Shown: positions 11,956 to 23,429 of the stretch, in pieces
How the letters are laid out: each line of letters begins with the position of its first letter
Position numbering within the stretch: position 1 is the first letter of the stretch
Source of the DNA: Prosapia bicincta
Lineage: Eukaryota; Arthropoda; Insecta; Hemiptera; Cercopidae
Direction: 5' to 3'
Length of the DNA stretch: 64,000 bases
Assembly (NCBI GenBank): GCA_036971475.1
Contig: JBAIZL010000001.1
Span: 208,366,841 to 208,430,840 of the forward strand
Notes under the pieces: generated by a model
What the model was told of the DNA's origin: nothing
Seen by the model: only the letters and a program-made list of their open reading frames with translations
The model's database searches: none
Position numbers and translations under genes: made by a program

Positions 11956-13625
11956 AGTGTATGCTACCATATTAGAATAATTTTAAAAAACAGTTGCTGG
12001 ATAAACTTATGAAAGCATCCTTTTTTTTCAATATCTTGTATGAATATTTGTGCTTGAATTCATATTTCTTGTAAAAAGTTAAAAACGCTTTAGGAAAACT
12101 TTTGCGGATAAAGGTAAATTTTATTTTTATTTTTAAGCAGTGCATTTTACTTAGTTACTGCTAAGAAATTATAATATAGAGACTTCTCTCTTCTCGGATA
12201 TACTATACAACTATAACTGAACATTCCGTCAACTGGATTAAGTAGTTATATAGAATAAATAGAAAGTTAATTCGCTTCATCCCCATTTAATAAGAGGGAT
12301 AGGGTAGAATATGGAGCAGTTCAAGGAAACCCTTGGTATGGAATTGGTGGACAAACGTATCTTGTGTGAAGATAGATTAAAGAAATAGTCCTGGCGTCAG
12401 CGATTTGAAAACGAAACGCTTCATTATCATTATTTTATCTCAAACTGAAATATTGATTATATCACTACGCTGAATACGTTACTCTTAGATACTAAGGCAG
12501 CTGAACGAATAAAAATAATACTTTATGGCATTGCGTGTCTCTAGTTTAGAATATGTAGAGAAGTAATCTTTGTAGAAAGAAAAGAAAATATACAAAGCAT
12601 TTGTCAATCAGAAGATACTGTCAGGTAACATTAGAATCCGAGTTTTATTTTTTTAACTTAGGAATCTTACATTTTTCCCACTAAGCAAGCATGAAGTTAT
12701 AACATCATTTTTACTATGATTTTAAATAAGAACAGGCTTCAATCTATATTTGACTACTTTGATACAATGCCATTTTGAAATTACTTTTAAGTTTGAAAAA
12801 CTACTTTGCCACTTTATTACTTTAAAACAACTTTTGGTTACTTTACTTTATTTCTCACTAGAAAATATACGAAGCAAAACAGATTCGTATTTTTTGTTGA
12901 TTAAAATTATGTAAAGCATGTATGGGTAGCAAACCATACATGGGTTTTAAGCCAGAGTTATATTTTTCACTTGACTTTTATTCAGGATTATTTTTAAATG
13001 GGTTACAATTTCATACATCAAGTAACACTGATCGAGTAAAAACTTAATTTAAATACACTGCCTCGACGCTGAGTTACACTAAATAAACTCAGGATTAAAT
13101 TATCATGAAATTCACAATAAGGAAAGACGAAAGTTTGGATAAAGATACAGTTTCACTACAGTTTGGAATAATTTGTATTTCGCTAACAATGTAGGCTATT
13201 GGAACAAAACATTTGTAATTGTTGGGTTCAGGTTTATACAAAGAACATTATCCCATGCAGTATTTGACTTCCATATTAGATTTAGGATTACAAACTATGG
13301 ATTTCCATTCAAATCCCCATTATATTTAATGCCTACTAATTTTTGCGCAGTGACACTCTACTCGTTCCCGGTAATTTACTTCCGTCGACTTTTCGTCTTC
13401 TTTTTACAGAGATATATTTTGAAAGATTGATACATTCTAAAATTGTCAGTCTTCCTAACGTTTGTTTCTCGATCTCCATATCGCACATTTCATCATCGAC
13501 TACATCGTGTGGTTTGGTAATTCTAGATCACGCACCATAAGCAACAATTGGTCATATTATCTATCTCTCATCCCTTCTCGAGAACCAACAGTTTTCGGAG
13601 GTCCCATACCATCGAAAATCACTGA
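11956..13625. other. AT-rich DNA, no gene seen
   Basis: Short open frames at 13173-13540 overlap one another and lack family features. The second inverted-repeat arm (13040-13135) lies here. Confidence 0.4.
13040..13135 (-). repeat. Inverted repeat arm (partner 8370-8480)
   Basis: Contains CTGCCTCGACGCTGAGTTAC and ACTAAATAAACTCAGG, the reverse complement of the first arm with a few differences. Confidence 0.7.
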
Positions 13626-13875
13626 CTCTTGTTTTTATCTTATTATGCTCTATTATGCTCTTATTATGCTCTATTATGCTCTATTATGCTCTTATTATGC
13701 TCTTATTATGCTCTATTATGCTCTATTATGCTCTTATTATGATCTTATTATGCTCTATTATGCTCTTATTATGCTCTATTATGCTCTTATTATGCTCTAT
13801 TATGCTCTTATTATGCTCTATTATGCTCTTATTATGCTCTATTATGCTCTTAATATGCTCTATTATGCTCTATTT
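13626..13875. repeat. Minisatellite of TATTATGCTC units
   Basis: About 250 bp alternating CTATTATGCT and CTTATTATGCT (10-11 bp). It is free of stops in more than one frame, which makes misleading leucine- and tyrosine-rich open frames. Confidence 0.93.
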
Positions 13876-13889
13876 AAGACTTTTTCTTA

Positions 13890-14378
13890 TTGGTATCGGT
13901 AACTCTCCACTTTTTAAAGCATTTTTTATTTCAAATTATGTTGGTGTTTTTGGTATTTAAAAAAATTTATTTATCCAAACATCTATTGTGGCAAGAGATG
14001 TTTATTAAATATGGTACCCTACAAGATATCGCTAACAATAAGGGTGGAGATTTTCTCTCGTTATATTACGCATGCTACAGGAAGGGCACATATAATTTAC
14101 GAGATTTCTCTGAATTTGATCTGTTATTAGAAACATCCAAGTGGTCGGAAAAGAATTTTTCTCCGTTGACCATTTTATATCTTACAATTTTTTGTAATAA
14201 CTTGGCAAAAAAACCACTACTTACTGATTTATTCCGTTTCGCGCTAGGTCAGCACATTATTCAATGCTGTGTATTACTGACAAGACTCATTTTTTTGCCA
14301 AGTTCATACAAAATGTATAATTTATACAAAACCCTCAAAATGTACAACACAAAAAAAACATGTTTAAATTTATTTTAA
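13890..14378 (+). CDS. Possible hypothetical ORF, 162 codons, not recognised
   Basis: The frame opens just after the TATTATGCTC minisatellite and may begin inside it. The translation starts hydrophobic (LHFLKHFLFQIMLVFLVF), then runs through a mixed region (YGTLQDIANNKGGDFLSLY) and ends lysine-rich. I see no catalytic motif, zinc site or transposase signature, and its 3' end coincides with the start of an old direct repeat. In DNA of this base composition a frame of this length can arise by chance, so it may not be a gene. Confidence 0.15.
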   Translation: MVSVTLHFLKHFLFQIMLVFLVFKKIYLSKHLLWQEMFIKYGTLQDIANNKGGDFLSLYYACYRKGTYNLRDFSEFDLLLETSKWSEKNFSPLTILYLTIFCNNLAKKPLLTDLFRFALGQHIIQCCVLLTRLIFLPSSYKMYNLYKTLKMYNTKKTCLNLF

Positions 14379-15480
14379 AGTTTAAATCTCAAAATCCATA
14401 AAATCAAATATATTTATTTATGAAGCTATCCTTACTTCTATTTTACCAGATTGTCTTATTTTCCACTCCTTTAGCTGCTAAATAAATTAGTAATAAATCT
14501 TTAGCAGTATGTCTTTAACTGTATATCCAAAGTGGGTTGAACCGTATTAATTCAGTTTCACAGTTGGGAACGATATGCAATCCTTTGTAAATTAAAGTGT
14601 TTAGGAAATTTCTTTATTACAAAAAATCACAATTATTTCCTAGTTTATCTCTACACCTTCACACAACAAAAACCTCTTAACATAAAAACACTTAATTTTA
14701 AATAAAACTTTAGTAGACACTGTTTAACTAACCTATCATTAAAGAAATATTATTATTATTTTGGAAGAAATAATTATCCAGTCAGCTTAATATGTGGGTA
14801 ATCGGAAAATAAAATTGTCGTTTTGTTTTTTAATGTTTACACACAATACAAAAAAAATATTAAGAGAGTGTTGCAGACATAAGAAAATATAAAGACCACA
14901 AAAACAATGTCGGGCCAATTGGTATATATATATATATCACGATACGAAACGTATATTCGTACTTAGATATGATAGGGGAACAATAAAAAGGTACACATTA
15001 TTTAAAAATAGGCTTCAAATATTTTGACAATTCCCAGGGAAGACACCGATATCGTGGCCGACCGCTAAAGTGTTAATTTAAAGTTAAAATCCAGAGCTTT
15101 CTAAAATCAAATTAAATTAATTTTCAATCATACTTTATTCCTCACTTACCTGATTCTTGGCTTACTGTTCACACCTGTTACCGCTAAATCTATAGCTGTA
15201 GGCCTATGTCTTTAGCTGTAAATCCAAAAATGGTTAGACCTCATTAGTTCTGTTCCAGAATTTTGGCAACGATATGCACCCTTCGTAGATTACAGTATAG
15301 AAGAAATTTCTTTATCACAACAAATCATTATTATTTCTGAGTTAGAATTTTTCTCTATACTCAGAATAAACACACCTATTTCGAGAATAAATAAACTTAA
15401 TTTTAATTGAAACTTTCACACGCACTGCTTAACTAACCGCTTTTTAATTTACTAATATTTTTTTTATTTTTTGACGAAAT
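14378..15480. repeat. Old direct repeat, two units about 700 bp apart
   Basis: 14378-14780 and 15078-15480 align over about 400 bp, for example GGGAACGATATGCA against TGGCAACGATATGCA, and GAAATTTCTTTAT in both. They are strongly diverged. I see no coding content; this could be a non-autonomous transposon or satellite remnant. Confidence 0.75.
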
Positions 15481-17771
15481 AATGTATTTGTAAAGGTGGT
15501 ATAGTTCAAACTAAAACAATACAATACTTTAAATTCCACAGCAGCAATTAATCGTAGAATTAATTTGTTTTTAAAAGTGATATAGTTTAAATAAAAACGA
15601 CACGATACAGTACATTCCCGAGCAACCACTAATCGTATGCCAACCCAGACGTTCATTTATTCACCAATGCAATGTTTGACCTAGATACCAAGTGTTCAAC
15701 AATTATCAATTTGCATTTCGGTAAAACATGGTTTCATCACGCGCCATTACACTCGACTGATTCCATTTGGGAATGACAATTTCATAGCCATCTGTTGTGT
15801 TTGCATTAGCATTTCGGAAAGTCAGTTTCAATATCTCAGAACATTGCTCAACATGAATCCATTTACACTGTTTGATCACAGTCATTTAAAAATATATACG
15901 GAACTTGTCTTATGACTTTGCTCTTAGAATCGGTGTAACATCAATGCAGTCTAATTCTGTTTACTGCTAATATGTCTATATGTTACATCGGCCAGAACCT
16001 AATAAGGCATCAGATCATAAGTCCGTGAGTTTACAATTAGTAGTGCAAGTCATATTTTAAAATAATTTGATAGCAGCTAGCATTCCATTTCGTACAAGTC
16101 TAGAATCTTATGTTACGTCGTAGAACGAAACAAATATCGGATTTAAGTGGGTAGTTCAGTCCCCAGTAAACTAAACTAATTTACGTTAGTAACTTTACGG
16201 GGAAAATATTGTAAATTATTTAAATTTTCATTTGGAATCCAATGATTTAACACCTAAAATATTCTTGACGGCCTTAAATACGTTCAGGGGGTTAAGCAGA
16301 CCTTCAGTCGAACCAATCATAAACGTTTGCTGTTCGTAAGCTGGTTTTCGTTAACGACTAAATCAATATTTGTAATGAAAATATAATATCTACACGTGTA
16401 GATACAATATCTTCTAACTATTTACATCGTCAAATGTCGTGGTTGTAAAAACGCTAAATAACCAACCAAAACAGTGCATTTTTACTTCCAAACGGAGATT
16501 TTAAATTATATTTCAAACTATTTACTACATTTTCATTATTACCTTGTTTTATGAAAACGAAATATTGAATATTTCCTAACAGTTTCAAAAGTTTTTTACC
16601 TTCCATCTTGATTAGTTTCCCGACGACAGTGGAAACCTAACTCCAGCGCCGATGCAGCTTTGTCGGTAATTTGTCACTAAATTCTCTTCCCGTCACTCCA
16701 ATCCCAGCATTAATCTCTCCAACGCAAGCAATGTGACGTACTTTGCAGGACATTTGATATATCGACGGCCAATCAAAAACATACGCACCGTACTTTATTA
16801 CTATTTTTTTAAACTAATTTTTGTTATATCTTGAAGTCACCCTACGTATTATTCTAGCACGTAGATGGTGATTATTGTCAAGCGAGATGATTTTATGTTA
16901 GAAAACCATTAACAACTCTTAGACCTTGGAAATCTAGTGTTTACATAGTCAATTCTTTCGTCAAAGATTCTTACTTGTTTATGAATCCTCGCGAGAAAGA
17001 TTTTTCATCTTCATTGTGTTTACGTTTTCCATGTCGCTCGCAAAATGTTCATATTATGAACTTATGGAAGGTTACAAATACTTTTATGAAACCTAATAGT
17101 CATTACTTTGAGGAATCGAGTTTGCTTATATAATACATAATTTTTCTAAAGGCCAGTAACAAGTAATATTACCCCATACTTAATCCTGCCATTATACCGT
17201 TCATATTCTCTTATCTGTCTTCTGTAACCTTGGTAAGATTGTTGAACACTTCTTACTTTGTGACACATTTGGTCTTTTAAATTATGCGTGAAGAATAGTT
17301 TTTAAATGTAAATATTTTCGTTCTGTTGTGACACGGTCTGAGTTGACAATGGAACACATCTCCCGTAACGGTCGACCTCAACAATCATAAAAGTAAGTGT
17401 TACTATAGGCAATTATACAAATGTACAGGTATTTTTAGTTAAATATATTTTCCGAAATTAGGCCTACTATCTGGTTTGCATTTTTACAATACAAACAAAA
17501 AACCTTCAATGTACCGGGACACAAGAGCGTTGAACTTTGAAAAAAAATTAAAATAATTATTCATGTCCGCAGAGTTTGAGGTCAGTGATTGATAATAAAT
17601 TAGGGTAATAAATATTGATAAAATTGTAGCTACCTTATGAAATCTCAATATGAGACTAGATCGGAATAATGTTTCCAAAACTTTGATTGGAATTTGAAAT
17701 CTTAATTGGAAAAGCTAAATATTATGCGTTCACCTAAACTTGAAAGGGAAACCAATATTATTTTTGGAACA
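15481..17771. other. Intergenic DNA, no gene seen
   Basis: No long open frame and no recognised repeat apart from a short internal duplication (15485-15600). Confidence 0.4.
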
Positions 17772-17870
17772 ATATCTTTATTATTATAAATAATATTCGA
17801 GCTGGCTTGTGAGTGAAAGTTATAATTAAATAATAAAAATATATACAACTCACAAATATACAATTTTTTA

Positions 17871-17916
17871 TTTCAAACGCGTTTCGACGACTACTTTGTC
17901 GTCATCTTCAGTGAAA
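17871..17916 (-). ncRNA. hammerhead-ribozyme-like motif, PLE family B, left arm
   Basis: Mirror copy of 18075-18120, with all core and stem bases conserved. Confidence 0.7.
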
Positions 17917-18074
17917 ATACACAAATGAAATTAACTAAAAAAATATATATATATTAAACATAACCTATAAAGTTTTAGGAAAGGTAAAAACAAAAGTTTT
18001 GTTTTTACCTTTGCTAAAACTTTATAGGTTATGTTTAATATATATATATTTTTTAGTTAATTTCATTTGTGTAT

Positions 18075-18120
18075 TTTCACTGAAGATGACGACAAAGTAG
18101 TCGTCGAAACGCGTTTGAAA
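18075..18120 (+). ncRNA. hammerhead-ribozyme-like motif, PLE family B, right arm
   Basis: TTTCA (18075-18079), CTGAAGA (CUGANGA), T, stem II GACGAC/GTCGTC with loop AAAGTA, GAAA (18106-18109), the palindrome ACGCGT, T, then TGAAA (18116-18120) pairing with TTTCA. Every stem differs from family A yet still pairs. Confidence 0.75.
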
Positions 18121-18181
18121 TAAAAAATTGTATATTTGTGAGTTGTATATATTTTTATTATTTAATTATATCTTTATTATT

Positions 18182-19205
18182 GTTTTAATTCACCACATAT
18201 GTGAACCTCCATAGTTGTTCTAACATAAACATCTACGCAAAGTAGCTATCATGAAAATGGGTAATGACACTTAGTGGCGATACCCATTGTAACATAAACA
18301 TTTACTGAGGTAAACGTTCATGCCTGCCGAAAGCTTGAGTTACAAAGGTGTGAAAACAAATCAATAATCTCCGTTCATTTAGTTAGTTATATATTTTTTT
18401 CACAAAAATAACAATAATCCGCTGTACTATCCATTTTACTCTTCTGCAATTAACTTTTCTCTGAGGTGCTCCCAGGTTAAGATATAGCTACAAGTTCCTG
18501 AGTCTTGACAGATTCGTATACTTCCGATAAAATATACACCAATATGAGGTGTGAAGAATTTCCAACCAAAATTATCTTCGAAACCATTTTATTTCAACAC
18601 TAGTAGAACAAACTATTGTAATTTCAGATGTATTATATAAGCGTCGTGTTTCGGTTTCGCATTTCTCAATATATTGTGAACATCTTATAAACTAAGTTCC
18701 AACAATTTTAGTAAACAATTTAACATAGTTTTCAACTGTATAATTTGTGCACTGTAAAAACTATGTATACGTTATTATGTTCAGTTATCCGACGTGACAT
18801 CACTTTCATTACAACCATTTGCAGTGACGTAATTAATAACATGTCTGCTCAGCATTACAATCTCTGGCACAAGTTTTCGTGTAACATCCAACCAGCACAG
18901 GCGAAAGCACTCCCAAGTGTTTTGTATATGTGATTACCCTTATTCATGAAGGCTGTGTGAAAGTCACTAGGTAAGCTCTACACTGTTTTGAAACAATTTA
19001 TAATTCGTGAAGCATATTTGGAATTTACCTCTAGTAATCCTTTACCAAACTAGTCCATCTATCGGAATTTCTGACATGATATTACCTATCGGTTTTTCAC
19101 ACTCTTTATACACTCCTTTATTGATTTTGATGTGGTACTGATGTATTTGATTTAAATCAAACTGATTAAAACAAAGTCTATTTTTAGTTTCTGTTATTAT
19201 TATAT
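18182..19205. other. Intergenic DNA, no gene seen
   Basis: A 62-codon frame at 18745-18933 has no recognisable features. Confidence 0.4.
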
Positions 19206-19257
19206 CAGTAAATATTAAAACAGTTTACTCTAATCTCGCTAGGCACAAGGTTATTTA

Positions 19258-19302
19258 AACAAACAGATTAGTTTCGACGACGATGTTGCTTCATTAGTGC
19301 TT
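19258..19302 (-). ncRNA. Degenerate hammerhead-like motif, family E
   Basis: Minus strand: GCA, CTAATGA (one base off CUGANGA), a loop region ending GTC, GAAA, a diverged palindrome ACTAAT, C, TGTTTG. The GAAA is intact while the CUGANGA box is mutated. Confidence 0.4.
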
Positions 19303-19323
19303 GCCCGTTGCTATAGTAATGGT

Positions 19324-19372
19324 GAAGCACTGATGAAGGGAATATCGTCTTCAAGACTAGTCTGTTTCCATA
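19324..19372 (+). ncRNA. Degenerate hammerhead-like motif, family E
   Basis: GAAGCA, CTGATGA, a loop region ending CTTC, then AAGA where GAAA is expected, the palindrome ACTAGT, C, and TGTTTC, which pairs with GAAGCA (one G-U). The CUGANGA box is intact while GAAA is mutated, the reverse of its partner. Confidence 0.45.
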
Positions 19373-19650
19373 AACTAGTGTGTTTGTGTAAATAAACTAG
19401 TGTGTTTGTGTAAATAAACTAGTGTGTTTGTGTAAATAAACTAGTGTGTTTGTGTAAATAGACTAGTGTGTTTGTGTAGATAAACTAGTGTGTATGTGTA
19501 AATAAACTAGTGTGTTTGTGTAAATAAACTAGTGTGCTTGTGTAAATAAACTAGTGTGTATGTGTAAATAAACTAGTGTGTTTGTGTAAATAAACTAGTG
19601 TGTTTGTGTAAATAAACTAGTGTGTTTGTGTAAATAAACCAGTGTGTAGA
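19371..19650. repeat. 22 bp minisatellite, about 13 copies
   Basis: The unit AAACTAGTGTGTTTGTGTAAAT repeats with rare substitutions. Its core resembles the adjacent family E tail ACTAGTCTGTTT, so the array probably grew from that tail. Confidence 0.93.
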
Positions 19651-19684
19651 GAGATTTATAATGAACTGTTTTAACATTTACCGT

Positions 19685-20185
19685 TTTTAGTTGTTCACAC
19701 TAGCTAAGCTTTAATTACGTAATCAGTATTTCTTATAAATACAAACATTATCCTAATAGTAACAATAAACACGCAAGACTTTAGTTATGAGGTATAGACT
19801 ACCTTTTTTTTTGAATGTGCAGATGAAAACATATGATTGTGTTTAGGTACATTACAAGCTATAGCCTAAAAAATTGTACATATATTGTTTTTACAGTTTA
19901 TGTTTTCAACTACATTCTTGACACTTCAGTTATAGTATTATTTTGTATAACTAGTATACTTATAGAGTAAAGGAGAGTGTTATAGATAAATGTCAAAATA
20001 GCGATGTACATGGAAAAACCTTCAGGTACAGGATATAGAGGAGATTTTAGAACTTGGGCGCGGGGTCACTATCTCTGGTCCTTATCAAGGTCATATACCC
20101 GTTACATCTACTTCCAAGGAAGATCATCACGAAAGGGGAATGTTATAAGGTAGGACAAGGGAGAGTCCATGGTACTTGAATATGT
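19685..20185. other. Intergenic DNA, no gene seen
   Basis: The GC-richer stretch at 20030-20170 yields no recognisable protein. Confidence 0.4.
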
Positions 20186-20190
20186 GCCTT

Positions 20191-21150
20191 GAACACGTTC
20201 GCTGCGGCCATCTCCAATCAGAGACGGGTCGATTGCCAGTTGGATGGGGCCGTCTCCAATCGGAGACAGTTAGCATTTTATTCTGATATATTGTTATCTG
20301 TTGTACAAGAGACTTAGTTGAGTATTGCAGCGTCAATGTGACGTATGCCAAATGTTTGTTTTAGTTTGGTAAATACTTACCGCTACTTTTTGAGTTAGTA
20401 GTGTTAGTGAGAGTTTAGTGCATGTTCGTGGCTGTGAGTAACATGGTTCGCGACATAGAAGGTCTGCCTGAGATGTATAATGACTGTTTATTTAATACCA
20501 ATGATGCATTAGAGTGTACTAGGAACCCTACAAATGGGGCTTCGGCGTGTGCTGAGTCTAAGGCAAGCGACAACGACCGCCATAACAGTGATCTGGATCC
20601 AGTTGCAGAGGAAGCCGATAACAATCGCGAGGAACTGTCTCGTTCCGATTTGGAAGAAGAAATAGATTATCCTCAATGAACTTCTAGTCCATTAGGCCTT
20701 CGCAACTTTTTGTTTACAAACGAAAATAAAGTTATCGTTCCATTCCCGGGAGGAAATCGACCCTATGACTGTTTTAGACTACTTCCTGATGACATATTTT
20801 GGATAATATTGTAAACGATATAACTATTTTTTGATGATATGTGTATGCTAAAGCAAATCTTATGCCTTTGTCAAGAATAAATAACTGGAAAGAGTTAACA
20901 GTGCCTAAAATGAAAACCTTCATATCCCTGATTTATATGTGATCGCAAAAAATTTTATATAATTTTTAATAAATATTTTAAAAGCTAATTTGTAGTTTTT
21001 ATTTTATGAAATAATGTTTATTTATTATTTTAGTGATTATAGTTATTACAGTTACAAATGAGAATTACATGCATGACATGAAAAATAAAATAAACATGGG
21101 ACGCTCGCCAATTGCTACCGATCGGAGAAAAATTGACGGCCTAGTATCTT
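20191..21150 (+). mobile_element. Internally deleted piggyBac-like transposon
   Basis: The left side shows GAACACGTTCGCTGCGG (20191) and two subterminal palindromic boxes, TCTCCAATCAGAGA (20211) and TCTCCAATCGGAGA (20253). The right side (21098-21150) has GGGACGCTCGCC and ATCGGAGA. Between them is only the N-terminal part of a piggyBac-type transposase. The exact ends and a TTAA duplication could not be fixed by eye. Confidence 0.5.
20422..20942 (+). pseudogene. piggyBac transposase N-terminal remnant
   Basis: The frame starts at 20422 with an acidic, disordered-looking N-terminus (VAEEADNNREELSRSDLEEE), as is usual for piggyBac transposases. It hits TGA at 20677, then continues in the same frame with NRPYDCFRLLPDDIFW, the entry to the DDE domain. 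After further stops, a shifted frame gives YAKANLMPLSRINNWKELT and PKMKTFISLIYM, matching the family pattern of an LSR..W segment followed by a MK.FI.L segment. The three catalytic aspartates lie further downstream in the family and are absent here. The copy is therefore dead: 3'-deleted, with stops and at least one frameshift. Confidence 0.75.
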
Positions 21151-21655
21151 TTTCCATTTTCAAGGCTCAAAATTAGTTTTTATTATCATATTCTTTTATT
21201 TTTAAAGGAAAACCATCAGAATAAAATTCAAAAAATGTCATCACTTATTGAACTTTGCGCTAGAAGCCTTTCGCAACGAAAGTGTTTTAACTGGGAAAAA
21301 TTATAGCAACGCTTGGATACGGAGGATTGCTTGAATATTTTCAAAATAAATGAAAGTAATATCAGCTGATTGTTAAAACATGAACTGGAATTACAATTGT
21401 CAATTATTAGATACCACATTCTTTGAATTCGTCAGATACAAAATGCAATATTTTCACATTTAAAAATTGTTTAAAAATGTATTATTCAATGTAGCAGTGA
21501 TTTTAAAGCTAGAGGAGTTCACATTCTATAGATTGTACTTTAAATAACTCTGGTACTTTTGAATTTAAAAAAAATAAGCAATACCATGATGCCTAACTAT
21601 TCTAAACATAAAGTAAGGTCCCAATATCATGGTTAGCTAAAACGTGAACTAAAAT
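20945..21655. other. AT-rich DNA, no gene seen
   Basis: Includes the probable right end of the piggyBac remnant up to about 21150. Nothing is recognised beyond it. Confidence 0.4.
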
Positions 21656-21975
21656 GAAATTTTCTTGGTTATAACATGCAATGGCCACGGACTTTTAAAT
21701 TCATCATATATAAAATGTAATTTCTTTGTTATAACATACAATAGTCACGAAATTTTAAATTCATCATATGTAAAATGTAATTTTCTTTGTTATAACATAC
21801 AATGGTCACGGAATTTTAAATTCATCAAATATAAAATGTAATTTTCTTTGTTATAACATACAATGGTCACGGAATTTTAAATTCATCAAATATAAAATGT
21901 AATTTTCTTTGTTATAACATACAATGGTCACGGAATTTTAAATTCATCAAATATAAAATGTAATTTTCTTTCACT
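21656..21975. repeat. 60-61 bp tandem repeat, about 5 copies
   Basis: The phrase TTTGTTATAACATACAATGG recurs every 60-61 bp from about 21662. The last three units are nearly identical and the first is diverged (CTTGGTTATAACATGCAATGG). Confidence 0.95.
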
Positions 21976-22479
21976 TAAAAAATTTTGATTCAAGTAGCTA
22001 TAATTATTAGTCATGATGACTGCACTTTCTATTTAACCTTACCATCATAATATGGTCGTGTGAAGTTGGGGGAGTCGTAACGAGGTTAAAGGGTGAAATA
22101 ATGCATAAGACGAGATTATTTGGAAGTAATCCAACGTAACAATTACAAGAACACAAACTCTTAATAAATACACATATTTGTTTCTTCCCTTTTTAAAGAA
22201 ATATTGATTGACAGTCTAAATTTAATAAAAGTTACTCCAAAAGTAAATTTAGGTTTAATTCATTTTGTGTCGCATATATTGTAATATATAAGTAACAGCA
22301 GAGTTGGAAATTGCTGTTAACAAACAAAGCTTTCGCCTTTGCAAAAGGAATGTCTTATGTTCCATTTTGGGAAGTGACAGGCGTTTTATCCGCAGCTTGT
22401 TATGAACAGCCGCAATATGATGATGGATTGATAATATTTTATAGGTGAGTTTTAGGTAGCGACATAAATAAATAAATAA

Positions 22480-22480
<1 letters not shown>
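21976..22480. other. Intergenic DNA, no gene seen
   Basis: No open frame with family features and no repeat recognised. Confidence 0.4.
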
Positions 22481-22525
<45 letters not shown>

Positions 22526-22598
22526 CAGTACGTTTTCTTGTGTATTAATAAAGAACAAAAGTCTAAATACAAATACAAGAATTATAATTGAATTTACA

Positions 22599-22643
22599 AT
22601 TCAAAGCTTTTCGTTGGCTAACAGTACCAACATCATCAGGAAT
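22599..22643 (-). ncRNA. hammerhead-ribozyme-like motif, PLE family C, left arm
   Basis: Minus strand: ATTC, CTGATGA, T, stem II GTTGG/CCAAC, GAAA, the palindrome AAGCTT, T, GAAT pairing with ATTC. This is the best-preserved family C copy. Confidence 0.7.
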
Positions 22644-22789
22644 ATCAAACAATTAAAATTAACAATTACATTTACAATGTTTTTAAAATTTTTTATTTTG
22701 CTGCCCTAACAAATAGCTGCCCTGTAATTGATTTGGCATAACTATTTATTTGATCTAATTTGCACATATGTTAATTTTAATTGTTTAAT

Positions 22790-22834
22790 ATTCCTGATGA
22801 TGTTGATACTGTTATCCAACGAAAACCTTTGAAT
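22790..22834 (+). ncRNA. hammerhead-ribozyme-like motif, PLE family C, right arm
   Basis: ATTC, CTGATGA (22794-22800), T, GTTG ... CAAC, GAAA (22821-22824), GAAT at 22831. The stem III palindrome is changed (ACCTT in place of AGCTT) and stem II has a mismatch, so this arm is decaying. Confidence 0.6.
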
Positions 22835-22879
22835 TGTAAATTCAATTATAATTCTTTTATTTGTATTTAGACTTTTGTT

Positions 22880-22882
<3 letters not shown>

Positions 22883-22936
<54 letters not shown>
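22883..22936. repeat. (TA)n microsatellite between PLE C and BEL LTR
   Basis: An uninterrupted TA run adjoining the 3' LTR of the BEL/Pao element. It hides any left target duplication. Confidence 0.95.
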
Positions 22937-22940
<4 letters not shown>

Positions 22941-22941
<1 letters not shown>

Positions 22942-23293
22942 GTTTGTGCAATAATTAAGCAAAAGTTACTGACAAACTGTTGCTATAATTATATTAACAA
23001 AATAATAGTATTTGACGCTAATATACCCCAAAATAGAATGTAGGATGCTAAGGTAAGGTTAGCTATGAAAATCTAAAAGAGTTAGTGGGAAAGTTCACTT
23101 ACTTGTAGACGGTTGTCTGTCACAACTATAACTGGTGGTAGTACTACGTTCGGCCGCAAGACGAGTAGGGACGGCGCTCCAATCGTAGTAAAAATGTAGA
23201 TAAAAAATGAATTATAATAAAAAAATAATTGTTCCTCACTCACAATGTTGTATTTGAGGAAAAATGAGGAAATAGGAAAGGATTTACCCAACA
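22941..23293 (-). repeat. BEL/Pao 3' LTR
   Basis: On the minus strand it begins TGTTGGG, just after the purine tract GGTGGGGGGAAA, and ends TGCACAAACA. It matches 26561-26910 over its whole length. Confidence 0.9.
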
Positions 23294-23429
23294 TTTCCCC
23301 CCACCGAAAACAGAATAAAGTTTTCTCAATTAAATAGAAATAAAACACACATTAAACAACAACAAAATAACACTTCTTGAACTAAAACAACTTGTGATAT
23401 TAAAAATGTTCTTTAGTCATGGTAAGGGA

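Larger units (their letters stand above)
17772..18181. mobile_element. PLE family B, short head-to-head palindrome with TSD
   Basis: Inverted arms of about 175 bp (17821-17995 and 17997-18170) around a single G at 17996, with one A-run length difference. A 14 bp direct repeat, ATATCTTTATTATT, flanks the unit at 17772-17785 and 18168-18181. One side carries a one-sided extension (17786-17820, 35 bp), close to the PLE extension. No coding sequence remains, only two terminal regions with hammerhead-like motifs joined head to head. Confidence 0.85.
19206..19684. mobile_element. PLE-like family E: inverted pair plus derived tandem array
   Basis: The outer ends form a diverged inverted repeat (AGTAAATATTAAAACAGTT at 19206-19226 against the reverse complement of AACTGTTTTAACATTTACC near 19663-19682). 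Inside are two oppositely oriented hammerhead-like blocks (19258-19302 minus, 19324-19372 plus), followed by a 22 bp array that looks derived from the tail of the plus-strand block. No coding sequence. Confidence 0.55.
22481..22882. mobile_element. PLE family C, head-to-head pair flanked by (TA)n
   Basis: The tail block (ATACAAGAATTATAATTG and neighbours) occurs at 22540-22600 and inverted at 22830-22880, with the two hammerhead-like motifs facing each other. TA arrays lie on both outer sides (22484-22523 and 22883-22936). No coding sequence remains in the centre. Confidence 0.8.

Noticed and set aside
13462..13960. Leu/Tyr/Met repeat proteins
   Set aside because: Created by the TATTATGCTC minisatellite in more than one frame.
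22861..23043. Ile/Tyr repeat frame beside the BEL LTR
   Set aside because: Product of the (TA)n array.
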